The position numbers were made by a program, and so were the translations under genes. From the NCBI GenBank assembly GCA_036937835.1, contig CM072876.1:8018001-8082000 (forward strand): DNA of 64,000 nt, in the 5' to 3' direction. Below the pieces are notes generated by a model. That model saw only the letters and a program-made list of their open reading frames with translations. It made no database searches and was not told the origin of the DNA. Of this stretch, positions 24,801 to 35,434 are shown piece after piece. The stretch comes from Pampus argenteus. Its lineage: Eukaryota > Chordata > Actinopteri > Scombriformes > Stromateidae. Every line of letters begins with the position of its first letter. The first letter of the stretch is position 1.

Positions 24801-27444
24801 TGACATAGCCGTGGTTGATGGAGTGTGAGGAGTTGCTGTTCTTTGACGCACTCTGAAGATAGCCCTCCTGTTCCACCTTTCGCCTCATGGTAGAGTTCCA
24901 GTGGTTCTTTATAGCATTGTCAGTCCTGCATGGCATGAAGAACACGTATTAACTTAAAGGTTATTTGTTAAAAAAACATCCTCACAGCCACAAACATGCA
25001 AAGATATCCTGGACCTGTAGTAGTGTAGTGTCACTTGATAGCATTATCAATTCAGGCACACAGAGATGCAGACGCAGACAACAACAATAACAACAACACT
25101 GATAAGGTTATCAGCACAGAGCACTTACAATTAGGTCAAAACAACAGTAGTCTTTTTTTCCTCAGTCCCACCATCATTTGATCTTAGGCCTTTCTCTGTC
25201 CTGACATTGACTATGAACCTCTTTATTCTCTTTCTTACTTCTGCATCTTCTCTCATGTATTGTGATCATTTCACCTCTTTCCTCATTTGTTTCTTCTCTT
25301 TTCATCCCTCCTTCAGCAGCCTCCCTTACATTTCACCCTCTGAACCGCACTATTGCACATCTAACCAACAAGGGTTCAGTGATTTCTCTAGCTTCTCTTT
25401 TCATTCTCTTTTTCTTCTCCATGTCTGCCTTACCTGCCAGGGAGCAGCTTAGCGATTTCAGCCCAGCGGTTGCCCAGCTTCTCATGTGCCTGGTAGATGA
25501 TTCGGTCCTCCTCCTCGGTCCATGAAGTCTTCTTCACCTCTGGGTTCAGATGGTTGTGCCAGCGCTCGCGGCACTGTTTGCCAATACGCCCCTTCAGGTG
25601 CTTGGCTATCACCGACCAGCGCTTGGCTCCGTACTTCTGAACCAGCTCTATCACCTGCAGGGTGTGTGTGTGTTTGTGTGCATGGAAAAGAAAAAGAAGA
25701 AAAATGAGAGGGAAGAGTGTTAAAAAAGGAAGAGAAGTGAATAGTAGTGGAGTGGCATGAGAAAAGAGGAAGGAAGGAGCAATAACAGGGAGAAGTAGAG
25801 GGGTACAGAGTAAGAAAAATAACAGGGTAAAAAAATGAAAGGCAAATGAGGTGTAGAATATATAGGGAAAAAATGACAAAGGCAAAAAATTAGTCTTCCA
25901 GATAAATCCTGACAGATATTCTTACACTGTATCAGCTTCTGCCCTTTTCTCTTCCCTCCTTCTCTCTTTCTTTATCTTTCAACTTGTATAGGTGATTGAG
26001 AACACCTGCTGGTGAGCAGTGAGGGAGTTTCCAGTGGAACGTTAGCCACTCTGCTAATCATTACAATGGTATCTGGGTGGAAATATAACTCCTTTGGACA
26101 AGTTCAATAAACACTTCTCAGGGTGTAAGAGGCTACACATGTTATGTATTGTGTAACAACAACACTTTTTGGGAAACTAAAAATGTGCAACAGCAGCCAA
26201 GGAGTTGCTACAGAATAGTTGCTTTAATCACACAGGAACACAAAGTAATTGTTGTTTTTTTTACCCTGGATGAAACATAGTTGCCTGTTTCCTGTGAGTG
26301 GTATCAAAATATATCACTCCAAAGAAAACCCCCAAAAAACAAACAAACAAACAAAAAAACAAACATGTCACACAGCCCTAACAGAGTCATTATTGATAGT
26401 TCATCAGGACTGAAGCATCTTCATGTATTATTATGATGTAATTGCGTTTCTAAGCTGTGCTGTGTTAAAAGTGGATCTGTATTGCTATGTGGAGGTTATA
26501 CTTTACTATGCAAAACCAAATGTTGTTCCATCATTGTTTCATCATCATCCTCTTATCTTAAGGTTTTCTTGAGTTGAGGCTGTTTTCTTACCCTCTGGTC
26601 CTCCTCTTTGGTCCACGGCCCTTTGATGAGTTCTGGGTTGAGAACTTTCTGCCACCTGTGCTGACACTGCACATCTGTGCGATTCTGGTGTTGTCAGAGA
26701 GCGAGGACATTAATTATCATCCTTACACCATGGGAGGTAATAAATAACATGCATGTAGATCACCAGACTTAAGATTTGCTAGTGCTAATTTTAAAGTATC
26801 AAAAATAAAACTTTGCCAAATGAATATGGTTCATGCATTTGTGTAATCATACAAGCAAGCATGTGTACAAGAGACTTACTACTTACAGTTAGTAAGTTAG
26901 CAATGAGTTTCCAGTCCTCTGAACCATGAAGCTCTACAAGTTTCTTCAAATTCTCATCCTGAAAAAAGAAAATATATGTTGCAATCTGTCATATATTATA
27001 TACATATATATATACATATATATGCCAACATGTAAGCTGTATGCAATATTTAGTATTGAACAGAGGGTTTTGAATTGTTTAGGCAGGGGTATGTGCATAC
27101 CTCTTCCCGTGTCCAGCGTGTTTTTCCAAGGTGGCGTTTCCCTGTCTTTGCCAGTGCTCCATCGTAATCATGTTCATACATCTCAGTCTCCTCCTCATCC
27201 TCCTCACTACTGTAAACACTGCACACGGAGAAAGAGAAGCAAAGAAGAGAGCAATATTTAAAAAGAGAGGTGGAGTTTGTGTCAAAAAATAAAAATTTTT
27301 TTTTTAAACAACACCCTAATCATCTCTTTACAGCGTGCGTAAAGAACTCAGCCCACTCTTTAAATCATCAGGTGTCAATACAGACAGAACCAGTCATTCT
27401 TGAAGGTTTGGGTGCAGGCTTTTAGCCAAGACACCCACAAGGGA

Positions 27445-27518
<74 letters not shown>

Positions 27519-27691
27519 AGAGAGAGAATCAGAGAAGATCAGCAAGTGGGAGGGAGAGAGGGCGATGGATGAACAGGTTCCAATGTTTTTGGTTTCCACA
27601 GATACTGGGATTGGCATATGTGATCATAATTTCATGACCCTGGCGTGTTCAGACCTGCACTGCCATTGTACAGCACAGCCATGCATGCATG

Positions 27692-27733
<42 letters not shown>

Positions 27734-28964
27734 GAGCGGTTGGTTAGCCAATCAGAATGTAGAACATGGACAATGTGGAGGCTAGGTAGTGTACTTTGGC
27801 GTCATACAGAGCAACAGGTGAACAGGAACCCCACTGAGGTGTGTGTATGTGTGTGTGCTTGTACAAGAGGATATTTACAGTGGATTAGCTTCCTTATTTC
27901 TCCCTCATTTACTTTACTTGTTTAACAGCCATGCAGAGAAATACATAAACAAAAAGAAGGTTGTATTGCAGGAAATTTATATTTTAAGCATATCCGTATA
28001 AGAAACTAATTTCCCATTTGAACCATTTGACCTTAATTAGTGCACGTAAGAATTTGGGTGCACAAACAAACGAGAACACACCAAACGCAAAACAGCACCA
28101 CAAGGATGAGTCAAATGAATCACGAAACTGTTAAATGCTGATCACAGCTCTTATCTCAATCAGGGTAATAGTGTTGTGACAAAGTGAACTAGTGTGACAC
28201 ATTCAGCTTATCTGCGTAAAACCATGTGAACACCGGCAAACCAATAACCCGCACTGAAACAAAGGTCGGTTAAACGCTTACACCCCTCAACGAACTTCAT
28301 TACAACTGCAATGCTTAAGGTAACCAGATGCTTTTCAGGGAAAACTGGTGCTGAAAAAAAAAAAAAAAAAAAAAAAAAGTTGAGCTGGTAAGAGTGAGTG
28401 ACCGTTCAAGCTCTGGCGATGTGCAGTTTGTGCGTCAAAACAAGTGAAAGCCAAAAAAAAAAAGTGCAACCTTCCCTTGAGACAAGTGCACATAGAGGAC
28501 GCAGAGAAAGCGCAGTTTCCAAAATAACAGTGAGCGACCCTCGCTGTCAGAGATGCTGCGGCAATATTCAGGGTGTATGTTGAGTAAGTTTCCTCAAGCC
28601 GGTTTTAAAAATAACCTTTATGACATTTAGAAATGCGCACATGACCCAGTTTGCACGTTTAACAATCGCGAAAAAAAAAGGGGAACATCTGCGTCTGTGT
28701 GGCTGACTGTGGTGATGGCTCCCAGATATACTAATAAAAATTAATAAATTAAAAACACTTCCAAATAAAACTCAATTTAGCCCATTAAACTGTTGCAAAT
28801 AAGTTACATTTAAGTCCAAGAGAGCGTTAAGACAGATGCAGACGGACGCGAAGGTGCATTGTGTTTGATTTTGTACAATAGGATCCTATTAAAACCAATA
28901 TCCACGCAACGTAATGCGCACGGCATGACACGCGCATGTCCACCCGCCTAATGTCAGTAATATA

Positions 28965-29003
<39 letters not shown>

Positions 29004-29412
29004 AAGTTAAGACAGTCAGAAACACAGAGAGAGAGATCGACCCTTTTCTCTCTCACACCACTGACAGCAGCGCGAGGAGCGCACATGCCAGATGACCACC
29101 ACCTGTCATGAGCGCGCGAGCAAGACACCCACACCACTACTCGGCTACAACGGTCAAGAAAACAAAAAGTGTTAACAAACACACAAACAGAAAATACAAA
29201 ATCTAAAGAGGTCATTAAAAGATAAATGTATATAAACTCGTGCCAATAAGATGTGAACCGCTCAGCCTCGCGCACTAACTAACAGAAACGGCAGTTAACA
29301 CAAGGGAGAAAACGGTGAGATAACTGCTTATAACATGCACTCACAGAAGAAAAAGAAAATAAGCTAATTGTGGAGATAAAGGGTCTTACCTGTTTCTCGG
29401 CCGCCGAGCCAT
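21544..29412 (-). CDS. myb: MYB proto-oncogene transcription factor (c-Myb), 15 coding exons
   Basis: c-Myb is a nuclear sequence-specific activator needed for haematopoietic stem and progenitor cells. The joined frame gives 611 residues (human about 640). Exons, high to low coordinate: 29412-29390, 27218-27101, 26958-26887, 26684-26592, 25654-25434, 24925-24706, 24598-24530, 24410-24306, 23866-23579, 22941-22823, 22734-22620, 22513-22418, 22098-22000, 21853-21770, 21657-21544. All have GT-AG borders and compatible phases. The start is ATG 29412 (MARRPRN, the family N-terminus) and the protein ends RTLVM-stop, as in mammals. Residues 8-30 are acidic with the conserved SSEEDEE casein kinase II site. 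Residues 35-190 hold three Myb repeats. The KIX-binding helix is at about 278-303, and SUMO motifs IKQE sit at two places in exon 12. HBS1L is divergent on the other side of a 6 kb spacer. Confidence 0.97.
22000..22941 (-). CDS. myb: MYB exons 10-13: negative regulatory domain and SUMO sites
   Basis: Exon 10 (residues 404-442, FLNQSMSPEHSDSDS...) and exon 11 (MFRTPNICRSILESSPCTPT...KYGPIKLL) match the conserved C-terminal block with its TP/SP phosphorylation sites. Exon 12 carries SIKQEP and KIKQEV, both psi-K-x-E sumoylation motifs equivalent to the two known in human c-Myb. Exon 13 continues with VESP, so the EVES phospho-motif is formed across the 12/13 junction, and with WEGHSLHTQLF. Confidence 0.95.
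23215..23391 (-). CDS. myb: MYB alternative cassette exon (exon 9A equivalent)
   Basis: A 177-nt open segment lies inside intron 9. It is bounded by a strong acceptor (CCTTTCCCCAG) and a donor (CACAG/GTAGTT), with phase 0 at both ends. Inclusion adds 59 residues between exons 9 and 10 without a frame change (670 residues in total). It ends NLPFSPSQ, so the join to exon 10 reads FSPSQFLN, the arrangement found in the related proteins A-Myb and B-Myb. Mammals and birds have an alternative exon 9A here that yields the larger c-Myb isoform. The fish exon would be about half its length. Use of the exon is inferred, not seen. Confidence 0.75.
23579..23866 (-). CDS. myb: MYB exon 9 with an Asn/Ser/His low-complexity tract
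   Basis: This exon encodes 96 residues (308-403). It aligns with mammalian exon 9 at LPEESAS in the middle and at the end (EFMESVIDS, equivalent to EFAETLQFIDS). Between these is an inserted tract with eight consecutive Asn followed by Ser and His runs, encoded by GTT/GCT-type triplet repeats on the plus strand (about 23640-23700). This region belongs to the central negative-regulatory part of c-Myb. The triplet repeat is likely to be length-polymorphic. Confidence 0.93.
24306..24410 (-). CDS. myb: MYB exon 8: KIX-binding transactivation helix
   Basis: This exon encodes 35 residues (273-307) including EKEQRVKEIELLLMSTENEL, close to the mammalian amphipathic helix that binds the KIX domain of CBP/p300. 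The LLLMS core is intact. Exon 7 (24598-24530) supplies the preceding conserved VPFPMALHLNILNIPQ segment. The donor is followed at once by a GT-rich stretch. Confidence 0.95.
24706..27218 (-). CDS. myb: MYB exons 2-6: R1R2R3 DNA-binding domain
   Basis: Exons 2-6 encode residues 8-249. R1 (about 38-86) starts in exon 2 (HLGKTRWTREE) and finishes in exon 4 (QCQHRWQKVLN). R2 starts at PELIKGPWTKEED and contains KGRIGKQCRERWHNHLN in exon 5. R3 runs from KKTSWTEEEDRI to TDNAIKNHWN, crossing the exon 5/6 border inside an Arg codon. The regularly spaced tryptophans of all three repeats are present, as is the R2/R3 recognition-helix sequence. One difference from the mammalian protein is Thr71 where R1 has Pro (LLTNRTD instead of YLPNRTD), at the exon 3/4 junction. 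Exon 6 ends with a Ser/His/Asn-rich linker. Confidence 0.97.
27444..27528. repeat. (GA)n microsatellite in MYB intron 1
   Basis: A GA-rich tract of about 85 bp with a few AA interruptions, 220 bp downstream of intron 1's acceptor in plus coordinates. Confidence 0.95.
27696..27731. repeat. (AC)n microsatellite in MYB intron 1
   Basis: About 18 AC units preceded by GCATGCATGCACGC. Confidence 0.95.
28354..28378 (-). repeat. T25 tract in MYB intron 1
   Basis: Twenty-five adenines on the plus strand, hence T25 on the transcribed MYB sense strand, about 1.0 kb after the exon 1 donor. In mammals a stem-loop plus poly(dT) tract in MYB intron 1 marks the transcriptional pausing region. No convincing stem precedes the tract here, so the parallel is tentative. 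Confidence 0.9.
28967..29001. repeat. (GT)n microsatellite in MYB intron 1
   Basis: About 17 GT units 390 bp from exon 1. Confidence 0.95.
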
Positions 29413-29640
29413 GGTACTGTGTGTGAAGAGCGGCTCGCAGGTTGCGCTGAGCACGTACTTTCGCTATCTGTGCTAGACTTGTTCTCCCGGCGAGGAGGCA
29501 GGTTGACATTAACTTAACTACACAAGCTACATCAGCTCAGCTCCTCCCTTCGGATCCCGGTAAATTTGGCGCTCCTGCTTGTCGTCGACTGCGCATGACC
29601 AAAAATGTGTCCTTCAAAGACCATCCGTCGTTTTTGAAAT
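29413..29640 (-). promoter_or_regulatory. MYB 5'UTR and proximal promoter region
   Basis: This is the sequence upstream of ATG 29412 on the minus strand. TTTGGCGC on the plus strand (29565-29572) is a perfect E2F consensus (TTTSGCGC), and a TGCGCATG NRF1-like half-site lies at 29590-29597. No TATA box is evident, and CpGs are locally enriched, as for the TATA-less mammalian MYB promoter. The transcription start cannot be placed. Confidence 0.5.
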
Positions 29641-30350
29641 TAAGGCATAGGAAAAGTTTTTGACTGATGTCAGAGAAAGCGATACAAATTAGGAGATGAT
29701 GTTAATGTGTTTCAGAAAATATATTATAAAACGTTTTTATTCTATTAGAGAGACTCCGTAAACGCAAATCGTTTTACACTGCTTTGAAAGATACATATAG
29801 CATAAAATTATATATTACAAATGTGAGGATGAAAGGTGGAATTTTCTGATTGGTAGATTTCAGTTTGGATGACGAAGTTGTTGTTATTGATAACACATAA
29901 TATAGTAAGATAGCACCAAAACAGTGTTATGTATTGGTTATTCTTAGCAAAAAGCATTCTGCAAGAAAACAGCAAGTTTTTTAGTTTTCTCAAAAAAAAA
30001 GTTATTTTTCAGATAGAAGGTTTTGCTCTTTGGCCATTGATAAGTGGCTTCGAGGATTGCACTGTACAAGACTATCGTATGTCATAGTTAGTTTTATAAT
30101 ATACGAGGCGTCCCTGAAGGCATCTCCTAGTAGACCGTGTAGACTTGTTAGAGGCGCGTTTTCCCTGGTTGTCCGCGCTAAACGCTTCTTATCAACGCGT
30201 TTCATGGGTTACTTCTTCTCTGAAGAGAATGAGAAGGAAACAGATCTATTAGAATGATGTGAACAATTGCGGGTTTGACTTTGACAGGCTAGAAGCCTGA
30301 AGTTGCAATGCTTTCTGTGCTGGGCTACCTGTTTGCAGAGTGCCTGCTAT

Positions 30351-30380
30351 AGATAAGCTACAGATGTTTCTCAGTGATAA
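30351..30380 (+). promoter_or_regulatory. GATA/E-box cluster between MYB and HBS1L
   Basis: AGATAAG (30351-30357), the E-box CAGATG (30361-30366) and TGATAA (30375-30380) lie within 30 bp, about 940 bp upstream of the MYB start codon. This motif grammar is that of haematopoietic GATA/TAL enhancers. Function is inferred. Confidence 0.4.
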
Positions 30381-31974
30381 AACCTTGAAACAAACAAGCT
30401 TCCAGACAAAGAAACTTAAATTAATGCAGTCAGTGCCACTTAAACTTTTTGTGGGTCTGTGGGTTTACTCATAACCCACGAAACTGCCAAGAAAATGCAC
30501 CAGGCAGCATTTCTGTACTCCTGCTTGTTCCATGTTTCTCTTGACTTTCTTTAAGGGCAACCTTCAAAGATGAATAATAACTTTGTCCTTATTTATTTGC
30601 TGTATTGCATAACTTCTGGTAATTTAACTGCATGGGCACAGTCTCTGTAGGATTATGGCAGAGGTCCCCATCCTCCCTCCACCAGAACTGCCTTCACTCA
30701 GTCATTCATTGTCGTGAGGAGGGGGTTAATGCTTTATTTGTATAAATGTGTCTTCTCATTGTAGTAGTTCCTCCATACACGACCGTATTGTCCTGGTCAC
30801 TTATAATTACAATCACCCCAGACGAGTCTATTGTCCCAGGGCAGTCATCATAATAGTGGCCTGATAAAGGGCTGTACACACACATATACACACATGGTCA
30901 TGGACTGCAAATTTCACAATTTTATGCAACAACATTGGCAGACTGCAAAGTAAAGTGAATCATTAGACATTTAGAGAAGTAAATAATTTTAAGATTGAAT
31001 AAGTACAGCATGAATATAGTTTTCAAAACTATATATAAGAAATGTGTGCACACATTTGGCATTTTTGGCTTTCTTTTGTCATTAGGAAAGCCTGTTGGCT
31101 TAACTGTAGTATGATTAGGGTTATTCATAATAGATAAGGAGGCGCCAGCAATATATGGCTGAGTTAAGGCATGTTTATGACAAAGAGCAGTATTAGGTAT
31201 AGGGAAGGTATGGCATGTTTATGGCATGCCAGGAGATTGGGGCGTGAGCGGGAACAGCTTCCATCTGCTTTGGATGTGTTATGGCACATTTCTGTAAAGC
31301 CAAAACACAGAACCATTCTTCATTTTAAAAGCTCAACAAAGGTATGCTCATATTAAATTATTATACATGTAAACTTAGTAAAGGTTACTTGTAAAATCTG
31401 ATTTTCTGTCATTTCCCTTAATGAAATACCCGATACGGTTGCAGTTTTCAGGAAGGTTAATAGTATTGTATTGTGTGGTTGCTAATAAATGAGCTAACTG
31501 GTAGCAAATGTGATTCTTGTCATATAGACAAACCCAGTCCATTCGATTTAACTACAATATCAATGTTATAATATAACACACAGAACTTAACAGAAGGGAA
31601 TAGGAATAGAAAATTAGAATTGATAGATTTCCACATAGAAAGTAAAATAGGCCAGTAAAGAGACTCAAAACACAACTAAAATATCAATAAATACTAGTGT
31701 TAAAAGCATTATTAACAATAGTAGTCACACATTTAAAAAAATGCAAAATAAATTAGATAATACAATACAATAATACGTAAATGAAAATATGTCTCCAACT
31801 GAGGTATGAGTGTGTCTTTAAAATGTTAAGTATGTCTGTAATGCTTAAAGTTGTTTTCTGCACAAGCCCTAAATGTGCCTTTTCCCTCGAGGGTAATATT
31901 AAAAACTACATCTTGTTATCTGAAACCAAATTGAAGGAAGGGAGCCAGAGTATGCAAATCCCCCTATAGTTTGT

Positions 31975-32165
31975 TGAACAGGAAGCCTGAGATCCATTGA
32001 CTCCTAGCTGAGGACATTTGCATGGGCTCGATTGGACAGGTTAAGGGCAGGTATTGTAATGGATGCCCCCTTTGCAAAGCATTGTGTGCACAGGTTGGTT
32101 CATTTGAATGATTTTTAATGACGGCCCCTGGGTTTGAGATATCATCCCACCAGGCTTTCAAATCC
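31975..32165. promoter_or_regulatory. Candidate conserved non-coding element with an octamer motif
   Basis: A block of balanced base composition in AT-rich surroundings contains a perfect octamer ATTTGCAT (32016-32023), CCCCTGGG, GAGATATCATCC and a TTTTTAATGACG homeobox-like site. It shows no repeat features or open frame of interest. Candidate status rests on composition and motifs only. Confidence 0.3.
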
Positions 32166-33284
32166 TGTGTTGGGAAGACCAAACACTCTGTATTTTTAAT
32201 TGTCTGTCTCTGTGTGTGTGTGTGTGTGTGTATTACTTTCAGGGACACATACCAGATGTAAGACCAATGGATTGGGGATTGCTTGTGACAAAATTAGTGA
32301 CAAAAATTAGTGACAAAAGCCATGTGCCCAATTGGTAAAAAGCTGATGTTTAAGCTTATTGATATGTTAAGGTTAGGGTAAGGGTTAGGTTTAAGCAAGT
32401 ATTTGTTATGGTTACGATTATGGTCTGCAGGAAATGTAAGTCTCTGTAAATAATAACCCAAAAGCGGCCTAAATAAACCTGTGTGCATGTCTGTGTGTGT
32501 CAACTGGGTACTGACGGGATCTTGTATAGTTATGTGGATAATAAAACCACATGTATATAAACATGATTTACATGTACATGCTTAATGAATGCATGTTGTG
32601 GAATTGTCAATCAAATATAAAAGTTTTTAGAGTGAATCACTTGTGCTATTGATTTGAGTTTAGAATTATGTTTTTTTTTTATTAGCTTTTAATTTCTCAG
32701 GTTGTCCTATGCATACCTATATTTAGGGATCTCTCTTGTATTTTCTTTTTTTTTAAATTAACTTTAGTTGTTTGGACCACCTCTCAAAGACTGCTAAGGC
32801 TGTAGATTCTGCATTTTCCCCGGATGTTAGTTCCTGTGAAAAACTCTTCCTATGATGCCTGGTGCACTTGGCAAATTATGTAAAGCATTACCTCATATCC
32901 ACTGCCAAATTTTGGGATAGACTTTACCCCTCACCCATGTGTGCATAAGCTTTGTCTTCTACAATTACACCAGCATTAATCTGTTTTCAGATTTACATGC
33001 TGTTGTTGACAGATTTGCAATCGTTTTGCTTTCTCTTGATTCCATAGTTGCCTTCGCCATCCTTTTCCCTACAGCCATTGTGTGTACCTCCTGACCTAGA
33101 GTGAACCATAATTTATTTACAGGAGGAAAATGTCACAAATGCAAATCATGAATTTTATTAGTCATTCAATAATATAATTTCTATAATTTAAACAAAGCAC
33201 CAATCCACTGATCCGCTCATTCTTCTTGCAATCTGTCTATCCATCTGTTTAATCCATCTAATCATCCTAGCTCTCTGAAATCTC

Positions 33285-33440
33285 TCTCGCCCACCACTGA
33301 TTCATTAATCAGACTTTCCGTGAAATCTGTGGCCGCGCCGGTGGCATGTTTTTGACCACAGAGTGCTTGAAAGGCATCCAAAGGAAACAAATGTTCAGAT
33401 CGGAAATCACACTTCAGCCTTGTTAGAGCACTACAGAGCA
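33285..33440. promoter_or_regulatory. Candidate conserved non-coding element with RUNX and homeobox motifs
   Basis: A GC-richer block contains TGATTCATTAATCA (a near-palindromic homeobox-type site), CTGTGGCCGC and ACCACA (33355-33360, RUNX core), about 2 kb upstream of HBS1L. Inference only. Confidence 0.3.
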
Positions 33441-35299
33441 ATACATTGCAGAATTATATTTGTTATCACATGCTGCAAAAACTTGGTTTGAGTTAAAATT
33501 CCGTTGTATTTAGATTACACATACATAGTACAGTTTATAAGCTGCAAAACATAATGTAGGTTGAGACTGGTTTATACATTACTTTTCACTTAAGCAATAT
33601 GTTCCATTTCCATTACATATCAGGTGCTGTTTGCTGCCTTTGGTTTTAAAATGACCTAGAAACATTTTAGTGATGCACAAGAAGAGTTCCCTCCTTGTCA
33701 CCTGTGTGACCCTGTAAAGTGAGCAAGTTTGTAGCTGTCGATTTGTTTGCATGTGTACATGTTCCATGTGTGCATGTGCAGTTGTTTATTTTGACAACTG
33801 AACATGTGCAACTAAGACTTCAAAACGCAGGAAGTGGAATCTTAGAGGGGAAACCTCCACCCACTTAGACACACGCACACACACACACACACACACACAC
33901 GCAGACACATTACACACACTCCTAACCAAAAGTAAAACTTGGTGAATAATAAATAAACTCCTCAGCTAGTGTCCCCTCCTAATATGAATGATCCCCTCCT
34001 ATTCTTACTAAACTCTTTCAAACTACCAGTTGGAATATGAGCCATTCATTGTGAAAAGGTCTTTAGAATTACCTAAGCAGACGTCTGTCTTTATTGTGCT
34101 CTATTTATAGTCTGGGGAGACACGCCAAAACCTCATATTTCATTTCACTGTGCAGACGTGCAAGTGTATACTTCACCTGTATCACTGATAGTATCAGATT
34201 ATTGTTTGACATTTTCATCTTCTTCTCTTTCATCGGCACATAGGCTACTGCAGATGAGGTCAGGACAACACAGTGTATCAAAAACCACACATGCATACAC
34301 CTGCACGCATTTTTGTGACTATAAAGTACATGCAAAGACTTAGTCATAGATAGAGATGTGCATAATACTTGTGAACGCACAGACACAAGCACACACACAT
34401 TGGTAAACAAACATATCTTTTCCTTTTGTGGTAGACAAGCTATAAGGTTCTTGTGGTACAAAGATAGTAGGAAAAAGTGATGTCACTTGTTGTGCAAGGA
34501 GTAGAGTGTAGGCTCAGATGGGTTGGTATCTAACCATAGGGCATAACCTTTGACAAAAATGGTTTAGACATTCACACCCCAAGATCATAGGTGGGACTGA
34601 AAGTTTTACTCGTATTTGTACCTCTGAACTGAAATAATTTTCTCAAGGTTGTGCAGAGAGGAAGAAAACTCAATTTGTCATTGTTCATCTTTAATATTGT
34701 GCATCTTCTTTCACATAATAAGTCCTTGCCCTTATTATGATGATTGTTATCTGGATTATAAAACAGCAAAGTATCTGACTGTTTGCAGGTAATAATAATA
34801 ATGCAACTATAATACCTGTCATCATAATTATTATCAAAACTTCCACTACCATCATCATCCTTCTCATGATCATCATTATGACGGTCACTGGGTTTTCCCT
34901 GGACAGGACCAATAACTCAGACATCAACGATAATTGCCAGATAATGTCTAATAAAATCATATGGTGTTATTGGTTTCATTTTATTTTCATCCCTATTGTT
35001 TTCATTAATTGCTAATAATAATCAGTTCTGCAAACATCCACTGTCTGAGGATGAATTACTGTGAGATAGCGTGCAAAAATACAGATATAGAAATCTTTGT
35101 ATATCTATGGTTAGGCATCTTATCACAGGCCTCATTGGTGGAAGTGCAACAGGAAGTTACATCGGCGAGAGAAAAAAAAATAGTCCGCAAAGTCTTAAAT
35201 TTTATTTTAATGACTAGATAATACACCATCAAACTAAAAAAAAAAAATATATATTGAAATAAATACTGTCTTTCTGGCTTTACTTATTTATTCTCAGGC

Positions 35300-35434
35300 T
35301 GCAGAAGTAAATCTGACGTCTGTACTGCTGTAATTTCACAGCAGCAATGGCAGCCGGGCAGTGAGACACATGTCACAACAGTCTGTGAGCCGAATAACAT
35401 TTACGCTGGGGCCGAGAGAAGACACATAAGCAAA
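35300..35434 (+). promoter_or_regulatory. HBS1L proximal promoter / 5'UTR
   Basis: The 135 bp before the HBS1L ATG have no TATA box. TGACGTC at 35314-35320 is a 7-of-8 CRE half-palindrome. The start codon context has A at -3 (CAAAATG), which is favourable. Confidence 0.45.

Larger units (their letters stand above)
29641..35300. other. Divergent MYB-HBS1L intergenic region
   Basis: About 6 kb lie between the two start codons, with no exon on either strand. In human the equivalent interval (over 100 kb) holds erythroid enhancers bound by GATA1, TAL1, LDB1 and KLF1, and variants there affect fetal haemoglobin. Here I see a GATA/E-box cluster at 30351-30380, a lone AGATAAGG at 31132-31139, two high-complexity blocks listed separately, a (CA)n at about 33869-33900 and AT-rich filler. 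A GGTTAGGG-like stretch at 32370-32392 belongs to a common fish intergenic repeat. Confidence 0.7.

Noticed and set aside
25430..25885. 151-codon minus-strand open frame taken as one exon
   Set aside because: Only 25434-25654 is MYB exon 5. The upstream part is intron sequence that happens to stay open, ended by the CA-rich acceptor.
32366..32395. GGTTAGGG-like stretch as interstitial telomere
   Set aside because: Only two to three irregular units, part of a dispersed fish repeat with such TTAGGG-like wording, not a telomere array.
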